Source: Morinoia aosen (lineage: Eukaryota; Arthropoda; Malacostraca; Amphipoda; Talitridae). From it: 64,000 nt of DNA. The notes below the pieces were generated by a model, which was given only the letters and a program-made list of their open reading frames with translations, was not told where the DNA came from and searched no databases. The translations under genes were made by a program, and so were the position numbers. The stretch is taken from the NCBI GenBank assembly GCA_030386875.1, contig CM059556.1, forward strand, positions 40,464,964 to 40,528,963. Direction: 5' to 3'. Of this stretch, positions 49,098 through 60,344 are shown in pieces. How positions within the stretch are numbered: position 1 is the first letter of the stretch; every line of letters begins with the position of its first letter.

Positions 49098-49196
49098 GTT
49101 TTTCGCCGGTGTATCTATAATTTCAGCTGCCCAAGCATAGTTCTTGCACTGGGTGGCTAAAATCATAGATTTTTAGATGAAAAAATTAGACTGGGA
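49098..49196. mobile_element. Foldback element related to 11670-11777
   Basis: The left arm tttttcgccggtgtatctat, then aatttcagctgccca, pairs imperfectly with the right arm tgggtggctaaaatcataga, then tttttagatgaaaaaattag. The right end ttagactggg is the same as in the element at 11.7 kb. Confidence 0.68.
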
Positions 49197-49199
49197 GGA

Positions 49200-52180
49200 A
49201 TGTTGTCCAAGACGGTGCTAATCTAATTCGATGAAAGCGGCTCTAACTATTCCTAGAAATATTCTCTGCCGAATTACTAGGTGTATTTGACGCAGTCTTT
49301 AAGGCTCGTTTGTTCTGGAGAAAAAAAAATAATACTTCAAAGGCATCGTACATTTCAAGTTTAAGCTCGTTTCACAATACGAGATGCAATAGGAGCATTG
49401 CCGTGCTATTTGTAATCGTACTCTAACAAATGAGCCTACAGAATTGGAGTGGCTAGAACATCATCCTATTGACTTATGAAGACCATAAATCTGTAGCATC
49501 TGTGCACGTGAAGCCGCTCAATACATTTATGATCGAGATTTACAAAGCCTGAACGATTTTAAGCCTGAATAAAAAAGACCCGAAGCATATGTCAAAGTCT
49601 GGGTAAGAAATGCTATAACGTTAAAATGGAATGTGATAAATAGGAAGTAACTGAGATCTTTACACAACAGTAGACTATGAATCAAAATTTAGAGACTGTA
49701 CAAGGTCGGATAAATAAAAAAATCACACATCATCGCAACTTCTCTAGCTTAAAAAAACTGACAATTGGTATGTGTACGGAGATACCTGATAATGAGTTTA
49801 TTGATTCGTCTGTGAAAACAATAGGCAATTAATGAAATAGTTATAGAATAAGTGGGAGCATCATTTAGTTCTTTCTTCAAGAATGAACGCTTCGTTTATT
49901 ATTTTGTTCATTCATCAAGAGTTTACCTTACGACGCACGCAAAGAATCACAACGTGCGCTTGCATACTCGTTCAATGATTCAATTTTGCTTGATAAAACA
50001 ACGATTAGCGCCGTACATGAAATGCAGCCAATCAATGAGCAAGTGTATGATTTATTCGCACAATCTATGCATTATATGAGTCCATTTAGTGCATTCGTGC
50101 GCATGTATTAATCAAACCTCGGGAATGAGACGCTGGCGCTCAAACAGCTTACAAACTCTCATAAAATGAAATTACCTTTTATTTCAATTGGGTTGGTACG
50201 CGTTACGTCATAGATCGAGTCTTATAACACTACATTTTTAATACCCAAGACGCAATGACCATTACTCATGGTTAAGCCAATACCTAATTCATGCCCCTGA
50301 GAGGAAGTGTGTGTAATTTTTCCTTTTCTAAACGAGAAGAAACACCGGGCTTGCACTGCGAGGTCTTGGAACCTCGATCATACCACTTGACGGTAAACTA
50401 TCTCATCCACAAGGACAGCTCGGGAAAGAACACAAGTTACCCTCTGTGGAAAATAAATCGATCTTTCTCTAAAACAAAATCTTTCTTTCTCTTGTGGTAT
50501 TTTTTCCACAAAGGGAGCGTTTATAATAATTATAATAATAGTAATAATGCGGTAATGGTAACAATACTGTTTATTAAAATCAACCTAACGCAACGGTATT
50601 ATGGATTACAAAAACGTGTAAATAAAAGGAACAGCTATGCGTAGAGAACGAGATTTCAGGCGCTTTGGGGCACAAGTAGGAAAGGATGAAAACCTCAGCA
50701 TTTAAGACTTGTCTACTGTTTCCTAAAAATTAATTATTTATATTAATAGAATTAAACAGTAATCCAGCATAATAAAAATATTTCTTTGGCTTAAATTTAG
50801 CTAGATAACGCTGAAAAAAAAACACTAAGCTTCAATGAATGGGAAAACGGGTGTGGTTGCACTACCATGACAAATCAACAAAATTGAACCATGAACATAC
50901 GCGATACGGGCCGATTTATTCAAAGCCAAACCAAATTATTCCTAAAAGCCGCTAGTGACAAACGTTGGTGGTGTGATAGTAGGAACAATGCAAATGATGA
51001 AAAAGTAAATCTCTAGCCGCTGAAAAATCTCGACTTCAAGCCGCGCTTGCACACGAACAAATTATTTAAAGATTTTAGGCAGAAATGCAGGTTATGCTAA
51101 TTTTTAGCAGACTGATGTAAGGAAGTCTTTGAGCATACTCTGAGAGAGAATTTGGGGACATTCAAGTTCAGATCACCCTTAAATCGCGTGAAATGTCAGT
51201 GACGCTCTTCCAGCTCAGAGAGCTTACCCGCAAGGCAGCGCGATCTATCATCTCTGCAGCACTTGAAGACTTGGTTAATAGGTACCATGAGCCTAGACCA
51301 CATTCAATGAGGAGTTCTGCAGAGTACTGCCCGGTGCTCGCTCTATAATCAACCCTGTACACACGAATGAAAGGACTTTCCTTTGTAGACGCATCCCAAG
51401 GAAAAAATATTTGTGCAGTAGAGTTCGATGAAGAATATTGCTATAGATTGGTATATCGGAATCAATTTATTAGGTTATGGTTGCACTTTCAGTCGTTTTC
51501 GGCAGATTTGGCTTAACTTTTCATGTTAGCCTGGTATATTTCAGAATATCAGGATGTCATTCCAGTGTCGCAAGAGCATCCAAGTTAGTTCCGCGGATGC
51601 TTTTAGAGAAAATTCGGCTTCAGGTTAAATTTTTCAGCAACATCTCCACAAATTTTAGCGATGATACAGATACTCTGTGTTTTACCAGCGATGCAAACAT
51701 CTTCAATGGCTACAAAATGTTCCCACGCTCTTTTGTTCACTGGCTTTCTAATATTGAATATCTTACTCTGCAGTTTGATGCTCTGCGAGCAACAGCGTTG
51801 TTGTGCTTCTCAACCTTGCTATACTTACGCTTTCAGACGTGCTGCACCCTCGTGCTTTTGTCTCATCACTTGGAATTTGATACTAAAGTAACATGAGGCG
51901 CTTGATGAAAATTCTACTGCATCAAAAAGTTATACATCATCCTCAATACTTGCTGAAAGTAGCTGACTAGAACAGCAACCGTTGAATTCTATTTTGGATT
52001 GGTAGTATGGGAAAATTTATAAAAAACATAATGAAAAAAGTAGTTTGCGATCTTAAAACTTTATTGTCCTTATTCATTTGTTTTCATTCCCACTATCGTA
52101 ACCAAGCAAGGGACGCTGAACAATTCTAAGCCGACAGCGAACTCTTGCCCGGCCAGCATTTGTTTACATGCTTAATGACG
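49200..52180. other. Unannotated DNA
   Basis: Frames at 50291-50644 and 51477-51896 are among the longer non-repeat frames of the window but have no recognisable domain and no convincing splice sites. I treat them as chance. No arrays. Confidence 0.45.
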
Positions 52181-52185
52181 AGGGA

Positions 52186-52290
52186 GTTATCACGAGCACA
52201 AGTCACACGATCACTCATGACACGCAAATGTGTTGCACGTTCACTCACGACACGTATACTCGTTGCACGTTCACTCACAAGTTCACTTTG
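52186..52290. repeat. Degenerate 30-bp repeat (gttcactcacgacacg)
   Basis: About three to four units with cactca.gacacg..ta/at..gttgcacgttcac. A similar phrase appears again near 55930-56010. Confidence 0.65.
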
Positions 52291-52405
52291 AATACATGCA
52301 TTAAAATTAGTGTCTTTAGAATGAACATGACCTACATAGCCTTGCACTTCCCGACGGAAGGCAAACTTTCAGCGCCTAAATTATAGGTTCACCTTGGCTC
52401 ACTTG

Positions 52406-52426
52406 ACACACACACACACACACACA
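52406..52426. repeat. (CA)n microsatellite
   Basis: Ten CA dinucleotides. Confidence 0.9.
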
Positions 52427-52474
52427 ACGGATAATTAAGCACCAGAAGTAAAGTACATGTGTGAGCCTACCTGT

Positions 52475-52702
52475 TTAACCCGTTAACCGCCATGTGAGCC
52501 ACCGGTGGTTCACGCAGGGAATTTTCATAATGCTGCTGACCGATCAGCAGTCACAAACTTAATTTTCACAAATACTTACTCGAAACTAAACGAAGGCACG
52601 GTCCAGTTAATGTTTGCTATTATCACATTTGCTTACTACAATTTACTTTAAATTTGACCTAAACATTGAACTTTAGTTTAACCCATGGCGGTTAAGCGTG
52701 TT
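52475..52702 (+). mobile_element. Family C TTAA-flanked MITE, GCCATG-end variant
   Basis: The left end TTAACCCGTTAACCGCCATG is mirrored by catggcggttaagcgtgtta. The interior has gagccaccggtggttcacgc, cataatgctgctgaccgatc and cggtccagttaatgtttgct, matching the copy at 57185 closely. Its terminal bases differ from the ctttgactg type while the interior is conserved. Confidence 0.85.
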
Positions 52703-53183
52703 AGATAAGCTGCGCCGCTCATTTGTGTAGCCCTGCGACTATAAGCGGTAAAGACGGGGCTCGTCTGCCCGTTAGGTTTACCTGGCCAAATTCAGTACGG
52801 TCAACTTCATTTGACTGAAAATAATTAACTGAGAGGTCAACTGGAATTGACGGAGTCTTCCATTGAAGTTTCCATAACGTCATGACGAACGAGCTCTTTG
52901 TTTTGTTTTGCTTCCTGCGTTTCGTGCTTTGCTGACAGCAGTCATTACAAAATGGCTTGTCATTGTTTTTTTAAGTTATGTTGTTCCGTGCTGCACGGTA
53001 TAATAAGATGTTAATTGACGGGTTGCAGTACCCTGCTAGATCAAAGAACACCACTTTTTTATTTTTATTTTCCATACATGAAATGCTATAAAAGATGCTT
53101 TTAAGACATGAAGATGATATGCAGTGCATTATTTTGCAACGCGTAGCATATTGTGGACTACCAATTTAAATCTATGCTATAAT

Positions 53184-53264
53184 AGGAGCCGCGTCTGTCC
53201 GTCTGTGTGTCACACTCACCAGCCGAAAGTGTGCGATTAGCGTATCTGTGATACGAGCTTCTCT
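53184..53264 (+). repeat. Dispersed short repeat, copy 2 (aggagccgcgtc family)
   Basis: Matches 4076-4167: aggagccgcgtctgtccgtc, tgtgtcacactcaccagcc, gcgtatctgtgatacgagct. An hAT-like end begins a few bases downstream. Confidence 0.75.
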
Positions 53265-53268
53265 GTAC

Positions 53269-53500
53269 CAGAGGTTCTCAACGTTTTTCCGACCTTGTAC
53301 CTCTTCATTATTTTGACACATGAGAATGTACCCTATAATTGTTGAGAGAAAGGCTAAGTATACATAATATATTCAGAAATATATACATGAATATTTCGAA
53401 ATTAATATCGCTTTAACATATTTTTCCTCTCTCTTGTTAACATCGAATATGCCCCTCCAGATAACCAAATGTACCCCTAGAAGTACCAATACACCAAAGC
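53269..53500 (+). mobile_element. hAT-like fragment, one end preserved
   Basis: The left end cagaggttctcaacgttttt is an hAT-type terminus. Near 53468 tgtacccctagaagtaccaa resembles the subterminal block of the opposite end, but the terminal ggttgagaacctctg part is not present. The right boundary is approximate. Confidence 0.6.
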
Positions 53501-53548
53501 ACCTCGCAAAGTCAACCTCGCCATCACACATTTAATAATTTAAATCAC

Positions 53549-53875
53549 AAGCTTTTATTAGATCAGGTAAGTTAGTTTAGGCTTCACAAACCCCGAGCCT
53601 ACGCTTATTTTAAAACTTCTTTAAACACGCCGAGTTTTGCTCGAGTACTGATGTTTTATTTATTTATTTCATTCTCAAGCTCTTTTGGATTGTGTAAGTT
53701 AGTTTAGGCTTCCATAGCCACAAATTTACTCTTATGTTAAAATTTTTTTTTTATTCAAACCGAGTTTTGCTCCAGCTCTGAAGTATTCCATTCATTTTAT
53801 TCCCAGGCTATTTCTAGATCACACAAGTTTTACATTAGACCTCCCTAGCCACAAACCTACGCGTATTTTAGAAAA
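53549..53875. repeat. Tandem repeat, about 125 bp, three units
   Basis: Each unit has agatca..taagttagtttaggcttc, then agccacaaacctacgcttat, and (in two units) ccgagttttgctc.agctctga, then attccattc..ttattctcaggct. Units are clearly diverged. Confidence 0.85.
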
Positions 53876-54239
53876 TCATACCTAACGCAAACAACGAGGG
53901 CATCATATTAGTCATCAGAGAGCCGTAACAATCGTAATAAAAATTAAAGAGCAATATAAGCTACTTTAATAATTTTCTCATTCAAGGTATACGAGTATAT
54001 ATATTCGAATGAAACCTAGTCTCAAACGTTTATTTGAAATAGGTTTAGGTATAGGTATCATATTTTTATGCTTTGACATGGCGTATCATATTTATATACT
54101 CCATTTCTAAAGTAAGCATTGAAGAGGAGTCGCGAGTGGCAGCAAGAGGCGCCAGGTCACGTGGGCAGCCGAGCCTTTCATGAGACGCAGCGCATGCCGA
54201 CCGTCGTGTCAACATCGCGTCGCGCGGCAACCGTCAACC

Positions 54240-54390
54240 TCCTCTCATTTCCTTCTCTCTTCCTCTCTTTCTTCCCTCACTCTCTTCCTTCTCTCTTCCC
54301 TCGCTCGCTTCCCTTCGCTCTTCCTCTCTCCCTTTTCCTTCTCTCTTCTTTCTCTCTTCTTCTCTCTTCCTTCGCTCTCTCGGCTCTGTA
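54240..54390. repeat. Polypyrimidine (CT-rich) tract
   Basis: Nearly pure C/T on the + strand, built of ctcttccttctc-like phrases. It lies just before the 28-bp array. Confidence 0.85.
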
Positions 54391-54454
54391 GTGGCAGCTC
54401 AGTCAAGGGAAATGGTATTGTTGAATGACTTCAAGAGATTGTTTTGCTTCGACT

Positions 54455-55600
54455 TATTCAAGAGTTGCTTCAACTCATTCAAGAGAACAATTATTCTTCA
54501 ACTCATTCAAGAGAACAATTATACTTGAATTCATTCAAGAGAACAATTATACTTCAACTCATTCAAGAGAACAATTATACTTCAACTCATTCAAGAGAAC
54601 AATTATACTTCAACTGATTCATGAGAACAATTATTCTTCAACTCATTCAAGAGAACAATTATACTTCAACTGATTCATGAGAACAATTATACTTCAACTC
54701 ATTCAAGAAAACCATTATACTTCAACTCATTCAAGAGAACAATTATTCTTCAACTCATTCAAGAGAACAATTATTCTTCAACTCATTCAAGAGAACAATT
54801 ATACTTGAATTCATTCATGAGAACAATTATTCTTCAACTCATTCAAGAGAAGAATTATTCTTCAACTCATTCAAGAGAACAATTATACTTCAACTGATTC
54901 ATGAGAACAATTATACTTCAACTGATTCATGAGAACAATTATACTTCAACTGATTCATGAGAACAATTATACTTCAACTCATTCAAGAGAACAATTATAC
55001 TTCAACTGATTCATGAGAACAATTATACTTCAACTCATTCAAGAAAACCATTATACTTCAACTCATTCAAGAGAACAATTATTCTTCAACTCATTCAAGA
55101 GAACAATTATTCTTCAACTCATTCAAGAGAACAATTATACTTGAATTCATTCATGAGAACAATTATTCTTCAACTCATTCAAGAGAAGAATTATTCTTCA
55201 ACTCATTCAAGAGAACAATTATACTTCAACTGATTCATGAGAACAATTATTCTTTAACTCATTCAGGAGAACAATTATACTTCAACTGATTCATGAGAAC
55301 AATTATTCTTCAACTCATTCAAGAGAACAATTATACTTCAACTGATTCATGAGAACAATTATACTTCAACTCATTCAAGAAAACCATTATACTTCAACTC
55401 ATTCAAGAGAACAAATATTCTTCAACTCATTCAAGAGAACAATTATACTTGAATTCATTCAAGAGAACAATTATACTTCAACTCATTCAAGAGAACAATT
55501 ATACTTCAATTCATTCAAGACAAAATTATACTTCAACTCATTGAAGAAAACCATCATGCTTCCACTCATTCAAGAAAATTATGATATTTGAACTCATTCA
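54455..55600. repeat. 28-bp minisatellite with a 336-bp higher-order period, about 40 units
   Basis: The base unit is caactcattcaagagaacaa followed by ttatactt. Variants (attatt for attata, tgattcatgag for tcattcaagag, gaattc for caactc, aagaaaacc for aagagaac) recur in a fixed order. The rare aagaaaaccattata unit lies at 54705, 55041 and 55377, exactly 336 bp (12 units) apart each time, and the units following it are the same in the first two periods. Units decay toward 55600. Confidence 0.95.
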
Positions 55601-55619
55601 AGATCGTGACATCGTTTAC

Positions 55620-56220
55620 ATGCTCGAAGACGCCATGATCATTTCACCTGAGCACGAGGGCAGCAGGCACCTGGGGTAGCGAGGTGCCTGGTTTTTGGCG
55701 TAAAGCCGCGCAGATAAAGCAAGCCACACTCAGCACACGCTAGAATGGGGAGTGTAAGGTCAGGCTGGTGTGTTCCAGGGGAATCGCAACTGTACGTATT
55801 AGGCAGAAAACTATAAAATTTTGAATTAATATCGGTTTCCCTGAATTTGTTTCAAACGTATTCGCTACCCGTGCGCCAATACAGACACGCTCGTAGTGCA
55901 AACGTACAGTGAGCGTTTACTAGGAGACGTACATGTGTTACGCGTCTACTCACAACACTTACACTCGGTGCACGCACACACACAAGACGTACACTTGTAA
56001 CACGTTCACTCAATACTCACGCGATACACATGCCTGCAGTGGAATGCAGCTCGCCATGTGCAGCCAGGGCTCGCTGTCGTCTCACGTCAGCCGCCATGAT
56101 TACCGCGGCAAGCTAAAATGAAGTTTAAAATTCAACTCCAATTTAACTCAGTTTCAACATTAGAGTTTTAGGTGCACAAGAAATCAATTAAAAAGTACCA
56201 TCATCTGGTTTTTATGAGGT
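55620..56220. other. Unannotated DNA
   Basis: No convincing exon. Contains a short caca-rich, cgttcactca-rich phrase near 55930-56010. Confidence 0.45.
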
Positions 56221-56224
56221 ATAA

Positions 56225-56345
56225 TTTTCAGTGCCGTTTGTGACCATTAGTGGGTCATACTCACTATGGATATACCTTCAGTGACTACCGGTGGGTCACA
56301 CGGATTATAGAAATCCTCTTAGTGACCACCGGTGTGTCACCAAGC
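56225..56345. repeat. Three diverged units with a gtgaccaccggtgtgtcac palindrome
   Basis: gtgaccattagtgggtcata, gtgactaccggtgggtcaca and gtgaccaccggtgtgtcacc are spaced 50-55 bp apart. The same ACCGGTGG block is the subterminal motif of the family C MITEs, so these may be tandem remnants of such ends. Confidence 0.7.
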
Positions 56346-56349
56346 AGTC

Positions 56350-57180
56350 AAAATGTTTGCATGAATTTTTATGCGCTCGTATTCTTATCGAGAATGAGTC
56401 GGGGCGTAGAAACTCCACTTTGCTGGACTCATTTCAGTGAGTTGTAATTTAGCGACGGTGGCGCCACTCGAGCTCGTGTAAAACTTTGTTGCCACGAGTG
56501 TCTCTGTGAGATGGCAGCAAAATATGACATTTTATATTGAATGTGACTTCTTGAGTGGATGGTGCTATTTTTGGCGCTGCTCAGCTTTCTCACAGAAAAT
56601 ATGAAGAAATCTACCTGCTCTGCCAATGTGTGAAGGTATCGATCTCTCTGAAAATAGTGCGCTCAGTAAAAATGTGCGTCGAAGACTACAGGTATACCTA
56701 TCTGGTTTAACGCTGTTCAATCAATAATTTCTTGATTCGTATAATCCTATTCAATATAAAAACTATTTGCTATTATGATTAACAATATCTACAAACATGA
56801 ATATCACAGAATAGAATGTCTGACTTCTTTTTTTTGCGGGGATGCTTCTAATAATACTTCTGACCTCTGATTAATATTTCATCATTAAATTTAAATTGAT
56901 TTTATTTGTAACAATTCTTTCGAAATCCTGTGCCTAAATTTTGTGGAAGGCTTAAATTACTCTATTAAAAGTTTTAAAATGCTAATTTAATTGAGAAACC
57001 TGGGTATTTCGTCATAATTTAAATATGATAGAATACGAGATTTAATATCGTCGACAATTACGCGTGTAACATCCTGATTACCACAACTCTACCTAGCTAC
57101 CAGCATGCCCGCTTCTACGAAAACGTGACATCATAGCTTCAGTATGACAGAGCATCAGGCTTAGCATTCTACATACCAAT
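56350..57180. other. Unannotated AT-rich DNA
   Basis: No gene, array or element recognised. Confidence 0.5.
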
Positions 57181-57184
57181 CAGC

Positions 57185-57413
57185 TTAACACTTTGACTGT
57201 GATGTGCGTCACCGGTGGTACACGGAGGTAATTTCCATTATGCTGCTGACCGACCAGTTGTTGCAAACTCAATTTTTTTAAATACTTAACCAAAGCTAAA
57301 TGGAGACACGATCCAGTTCATGTTTGGTATTTTCAAAATCGTTTACTGCAAATGACTTCAAATTTGAGTTTGGTGTTGAACTTAATATTTAGTTGCCGCA
57401 GTCAAAGTGTTAA
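57185..57413 (+). mobile_element. Family C TTAA-flanked MITE, best preserved copy
   Basis: The left end TTAACACTTTGACTGTGATG pairs with the right end cgcagtcaaagtgttaa. TTAA is at 57185-57188 and 57410-57413. The interior has cgtcaccggtggtacacgga, ttatgctgctgaccgaccag, aatgacttcaaatttgagtt and tggtgttgaac. 229 bp, non-coding. I use it as the reference for comparison with 61866-62655. Confidence 0.9.
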
Positions 57414-57419
57414 TGACCT

Positions 57420-58710
57420 CAATTCTGCCTAGTTACTGTACGTCTGTACAAGCAGTACTCTACAAGTCACTGATCCTTTGAGCCAAGTATCGAACTAGCA
57501 TATCGAATACCATGAAATCAGAGGACATGAGCATAAAAAAGTGACTGTTTCAAAACTGAAACATGCGATGTACGTATCTCTAGGCTAACGTCGAAATGTT
57601 CAACTGCATTAACTGCATCGACTACAAATGCCCTTGCTTCTTTCTGATGGTCGAAGTTCAAATCCTTCTTTTCTTGCTTCGAAGTATTCCAGTTTCTTAC
57701 AACTAAATCAACAGATAATATCATCCAAATGAGGAAGTTGTTTCGGTTTATGCACTTGGTTTCATTTGGCTGACAAGACCCAAGGCGTGTTCAAACAGAG
57801 GTATGACTCCCGCTACAGGAGTCTCCGCTTGTTTGCTGGTAGGGTAGGCAAAAGCTGCTCACGTCGATCAGTTTACTTGCATTCAAAGCTTGCGAGGTGG
57901 CGGATCGATGCTGTTTACAGTAGCGAAGAGCGGAACGAAACTCGCCTTAACAGACACGAGTCTGCTTTTGTGCAGCTCATCGGCAAATAGTGTAAGGAGG
58001 GCGGCACAAAAGGCAAGAAGGCCTTGTACGTAACCCCGATGTTAGAAATTTGTCTTCTATGCTACAGTGTAGTTTCAGCGGCAAAAGACTTCAAGCGATG
58101 AAGCCTTGCAACGCGTGAGGCAAAGCTCTGATTGTTTTTTAGTGGTCACAGGAAGTGAAAGCGGAGAAACTGGGAGCCACTTTCTTCAAAAGAATGTGCT
58201 TATAATTATCTCTTATCTTGGAAGAGCGTGGAATCCGCATCGGTAAATAACGAAAATAAATAATAAAATAAATAATATTTTACTTAATAACAACTGTAAT
58301 TTTTTAAGTGCATCATCGATCTTGTCAAATATTGCGAAATTAATATTCACTCAGCCTGATCAATAACTTAGGTGGCTAGTTACCTTCATTGAAATTGTCG
58401 ACTGACACCAACCGAAAGTCAAGCAAATGATAGTTAAAAAACCCGTAATTTCACCTTTATTTGTCTCAAGCACGAAAACACCGACAGAATATTCAGAGAC
58501 ACAGAACTTGTTCACATTCGTGTTCATTAACCAAAAGACATGCTGAAACTGATGTTAATCTAGGTCAGCTTTCATCCTTCGCTAACACAATGAAACGAAT
58601 GCAGAAGTGCAGCGTGCTCCATTAAAGGGCTTTATCAATATTTCAGATACCAAAGTCATGCAATGCTTCTTAACGAGTGTTCTGTCCACACGAGATACCA
58701 CAGTTATTGT
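57420..58710. other. Unannotated DNA
   Basis: Short frames (57518-57724 minus, 57766-57990 plus) lack recognisable domains. Confidence 0.45.
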
Positions 58711-58715
58711 TTGAA

Positions 58716-58910
58716 ATAGTCTACGGATATTGTTTCTAATATTTAACTAACTTCGGGACAACGGAATTTATTAGTCTACGGACATTGCTCTTAATATTTA
58801 ACTAACTCTGATGAAATTGAATCTTTCAATCTACGGGAAATGTACTTAATATTTCATTACCTCAAAAAACTTCTTAAGCAGGTCTACGGAAGGTACAACT
58901 AATATTTTAT
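58716..58910. repeat. Degenerate tandem repeat, about 60-68 bp, four units
   Basis: The phrase tctacgga.attg..cttaatatttaactaact recurs near 58721, 58775, 58835 and 58882. Confidence 0.82.
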
Positions 58911-59576
58911 AATTGTCACAGAAGCCATATTGGTTTACTATTCTCCCAAAAATTTCCAAGCATTTTGCTAACTCTGATAGTAAATGAATTAGTTAAACGC
59001 ATTCAATACTTTTGTTGCTAAATTAGTTCTAATGACAATCTTTTCAATGTAGTTTTAGAGGATTCTATTTACGTAATGTTTATATTATCGAACACCTACA
59101 CAAAGGTTAGATCGCTGGATATATATTTTGAAATTCTTATGGCCATTATTAGTACGGTGCACATATTTAACCTCATATGTATGGATATACCAAAATATAA
59201 TCAGGGTATATCTGTCTGTGTACAAACTATTTCAGTTTCAGAGATATTTACATAATTGTCTGTTATCTGAATCTTCGCATGGACCTGTGATACCAACATC
59301 TGACAAAGAACGATCATTTATTAGTGCGTTACATTCGTAAGTTACTTTTTTTATCAATACTTCAGTGTTTTGAGGGGGACTTGAATATTTGTCTCTGAGT
59401 GTCCTCATAGAAAAAAATCACACGGCATAAAATTTGAGGATTTTGCTTGCCACTCAATTGCTTGATTTAATGCAACCATTTGCATTAAATAGTCACAGCC
59501 ACCAATAGATTGTTAGCTGTAAAATCATGACAGAGAGAAGTTTTTAATAGCGCATCCAAATGCATTAAACCAACAT

Positions 59577-59815
59577 ATTGAGTGGCTTCCAAGATCCCCA
59601 GATCGACTGATTATTTTTTATTGAGACACTTAAAGAAGAAGGTATATTCTAGTCTCTCTCAAACCAGTGAAGAATTGAAAGAAAGTATCACTAACGAATC
59701 CAATGGACTAAAAATTTCTCAACAGTTGATCAAACGAGTCGTTTCATCGATACGATCAAGTGCTCAATATGACGTGCGCATAAATGGGCGACATATGGAA
59801 GAAATTGACGATTAA
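59577..59815 (+). pseudogene. C-terminal remnant of a mariner/Tc1-like transposase
   Basis: The frame from 59577 reads IEWLPRSPD, the segment that holds the last catalytic acidic residue of mariner-type DD(E/D) transposases (usually followed by a (L/D)FFLW.(H/Y)LK phrase). The continuation TDYFLLRHLKKKVYSS, then SEELKESI, and a final V..S...R...R.NGRH is in another frame, so a frameshift lies at about 59604. A stop follows at 59813. About 80 residues remain. The upstream catalytic domain is not readable in any frame that I could follow. The remnant is dead, old and isolated: no terminal repeats were found near it. The family assignment rests on motif recognition alone. Confidence 0.72.
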
Positions 59816-59965
59816 AACATGTTCACAATATCTATATTAAAATTATTTACCATAAAGTGGTTGTGAGGTGAGGATTTCTTTTCTAAAATTAAAACTAAAG
59901 TTGAATTGCAGCATGTAAATTTTATTCTTTGACTTTCCTCCGTAAACATGTTTCCAAGACAAATA

Positions 59966-60333
59966 GATTGGATTAGATTAGATCAAATTATTAGTTAGTT
60001 TAAGTCTCCCTATCTACCGCAAAGGCAATCCAAATAGAGGAAGGGGGAAGGCACCATTTAGTTTGGAGCTAAGAGAAATCGGAATCTATGCAGAAAAGGC
60101 ATAGAAACGGTAAGTTGAGAAAGAAAAGTATAAAATAAGATCAAAGTTGAAGAAGAAAGTAGTAGGTGCTGAAAAACAGGACAGCAGTGAACCGAAACAA
60201 ATGGTCCTTAACACAACAAAAACATTTTATTTCAACAAAAAGAAGGCCTACCTAACTCTCAGCTCGGGCCCTCACATTTCCCCCTGGGAGCGCTAATTCC
60301 CATAGATACAATATTTGTATCCCCTTAAGGGGG
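59966..60333 (-). mobile_element. Family A copy, short subfamily
   Basis: The tail end on the plus strand is gattggattagattagatca. The body (ggcaccatttagtttggagc, gtagtaggtgctgaaaaaca, ctcagctcgggccctcacat, gggagcgctaattcccatag) matches the family. The flanks tccaagacaaata (59953) and tccaggacgagta (60334) agree at 10 of 13 positions and may be a decayed target duplication. Confidence 0.85.
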
Positions 60334-60344
60334 TCCAGGACGAG

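Noticed and set aside
51477..51896. 139-codon plus-strand frame
   Set aside because: No recognisable domain, two frames are open over the same stretch, and no splice or start context supports it.
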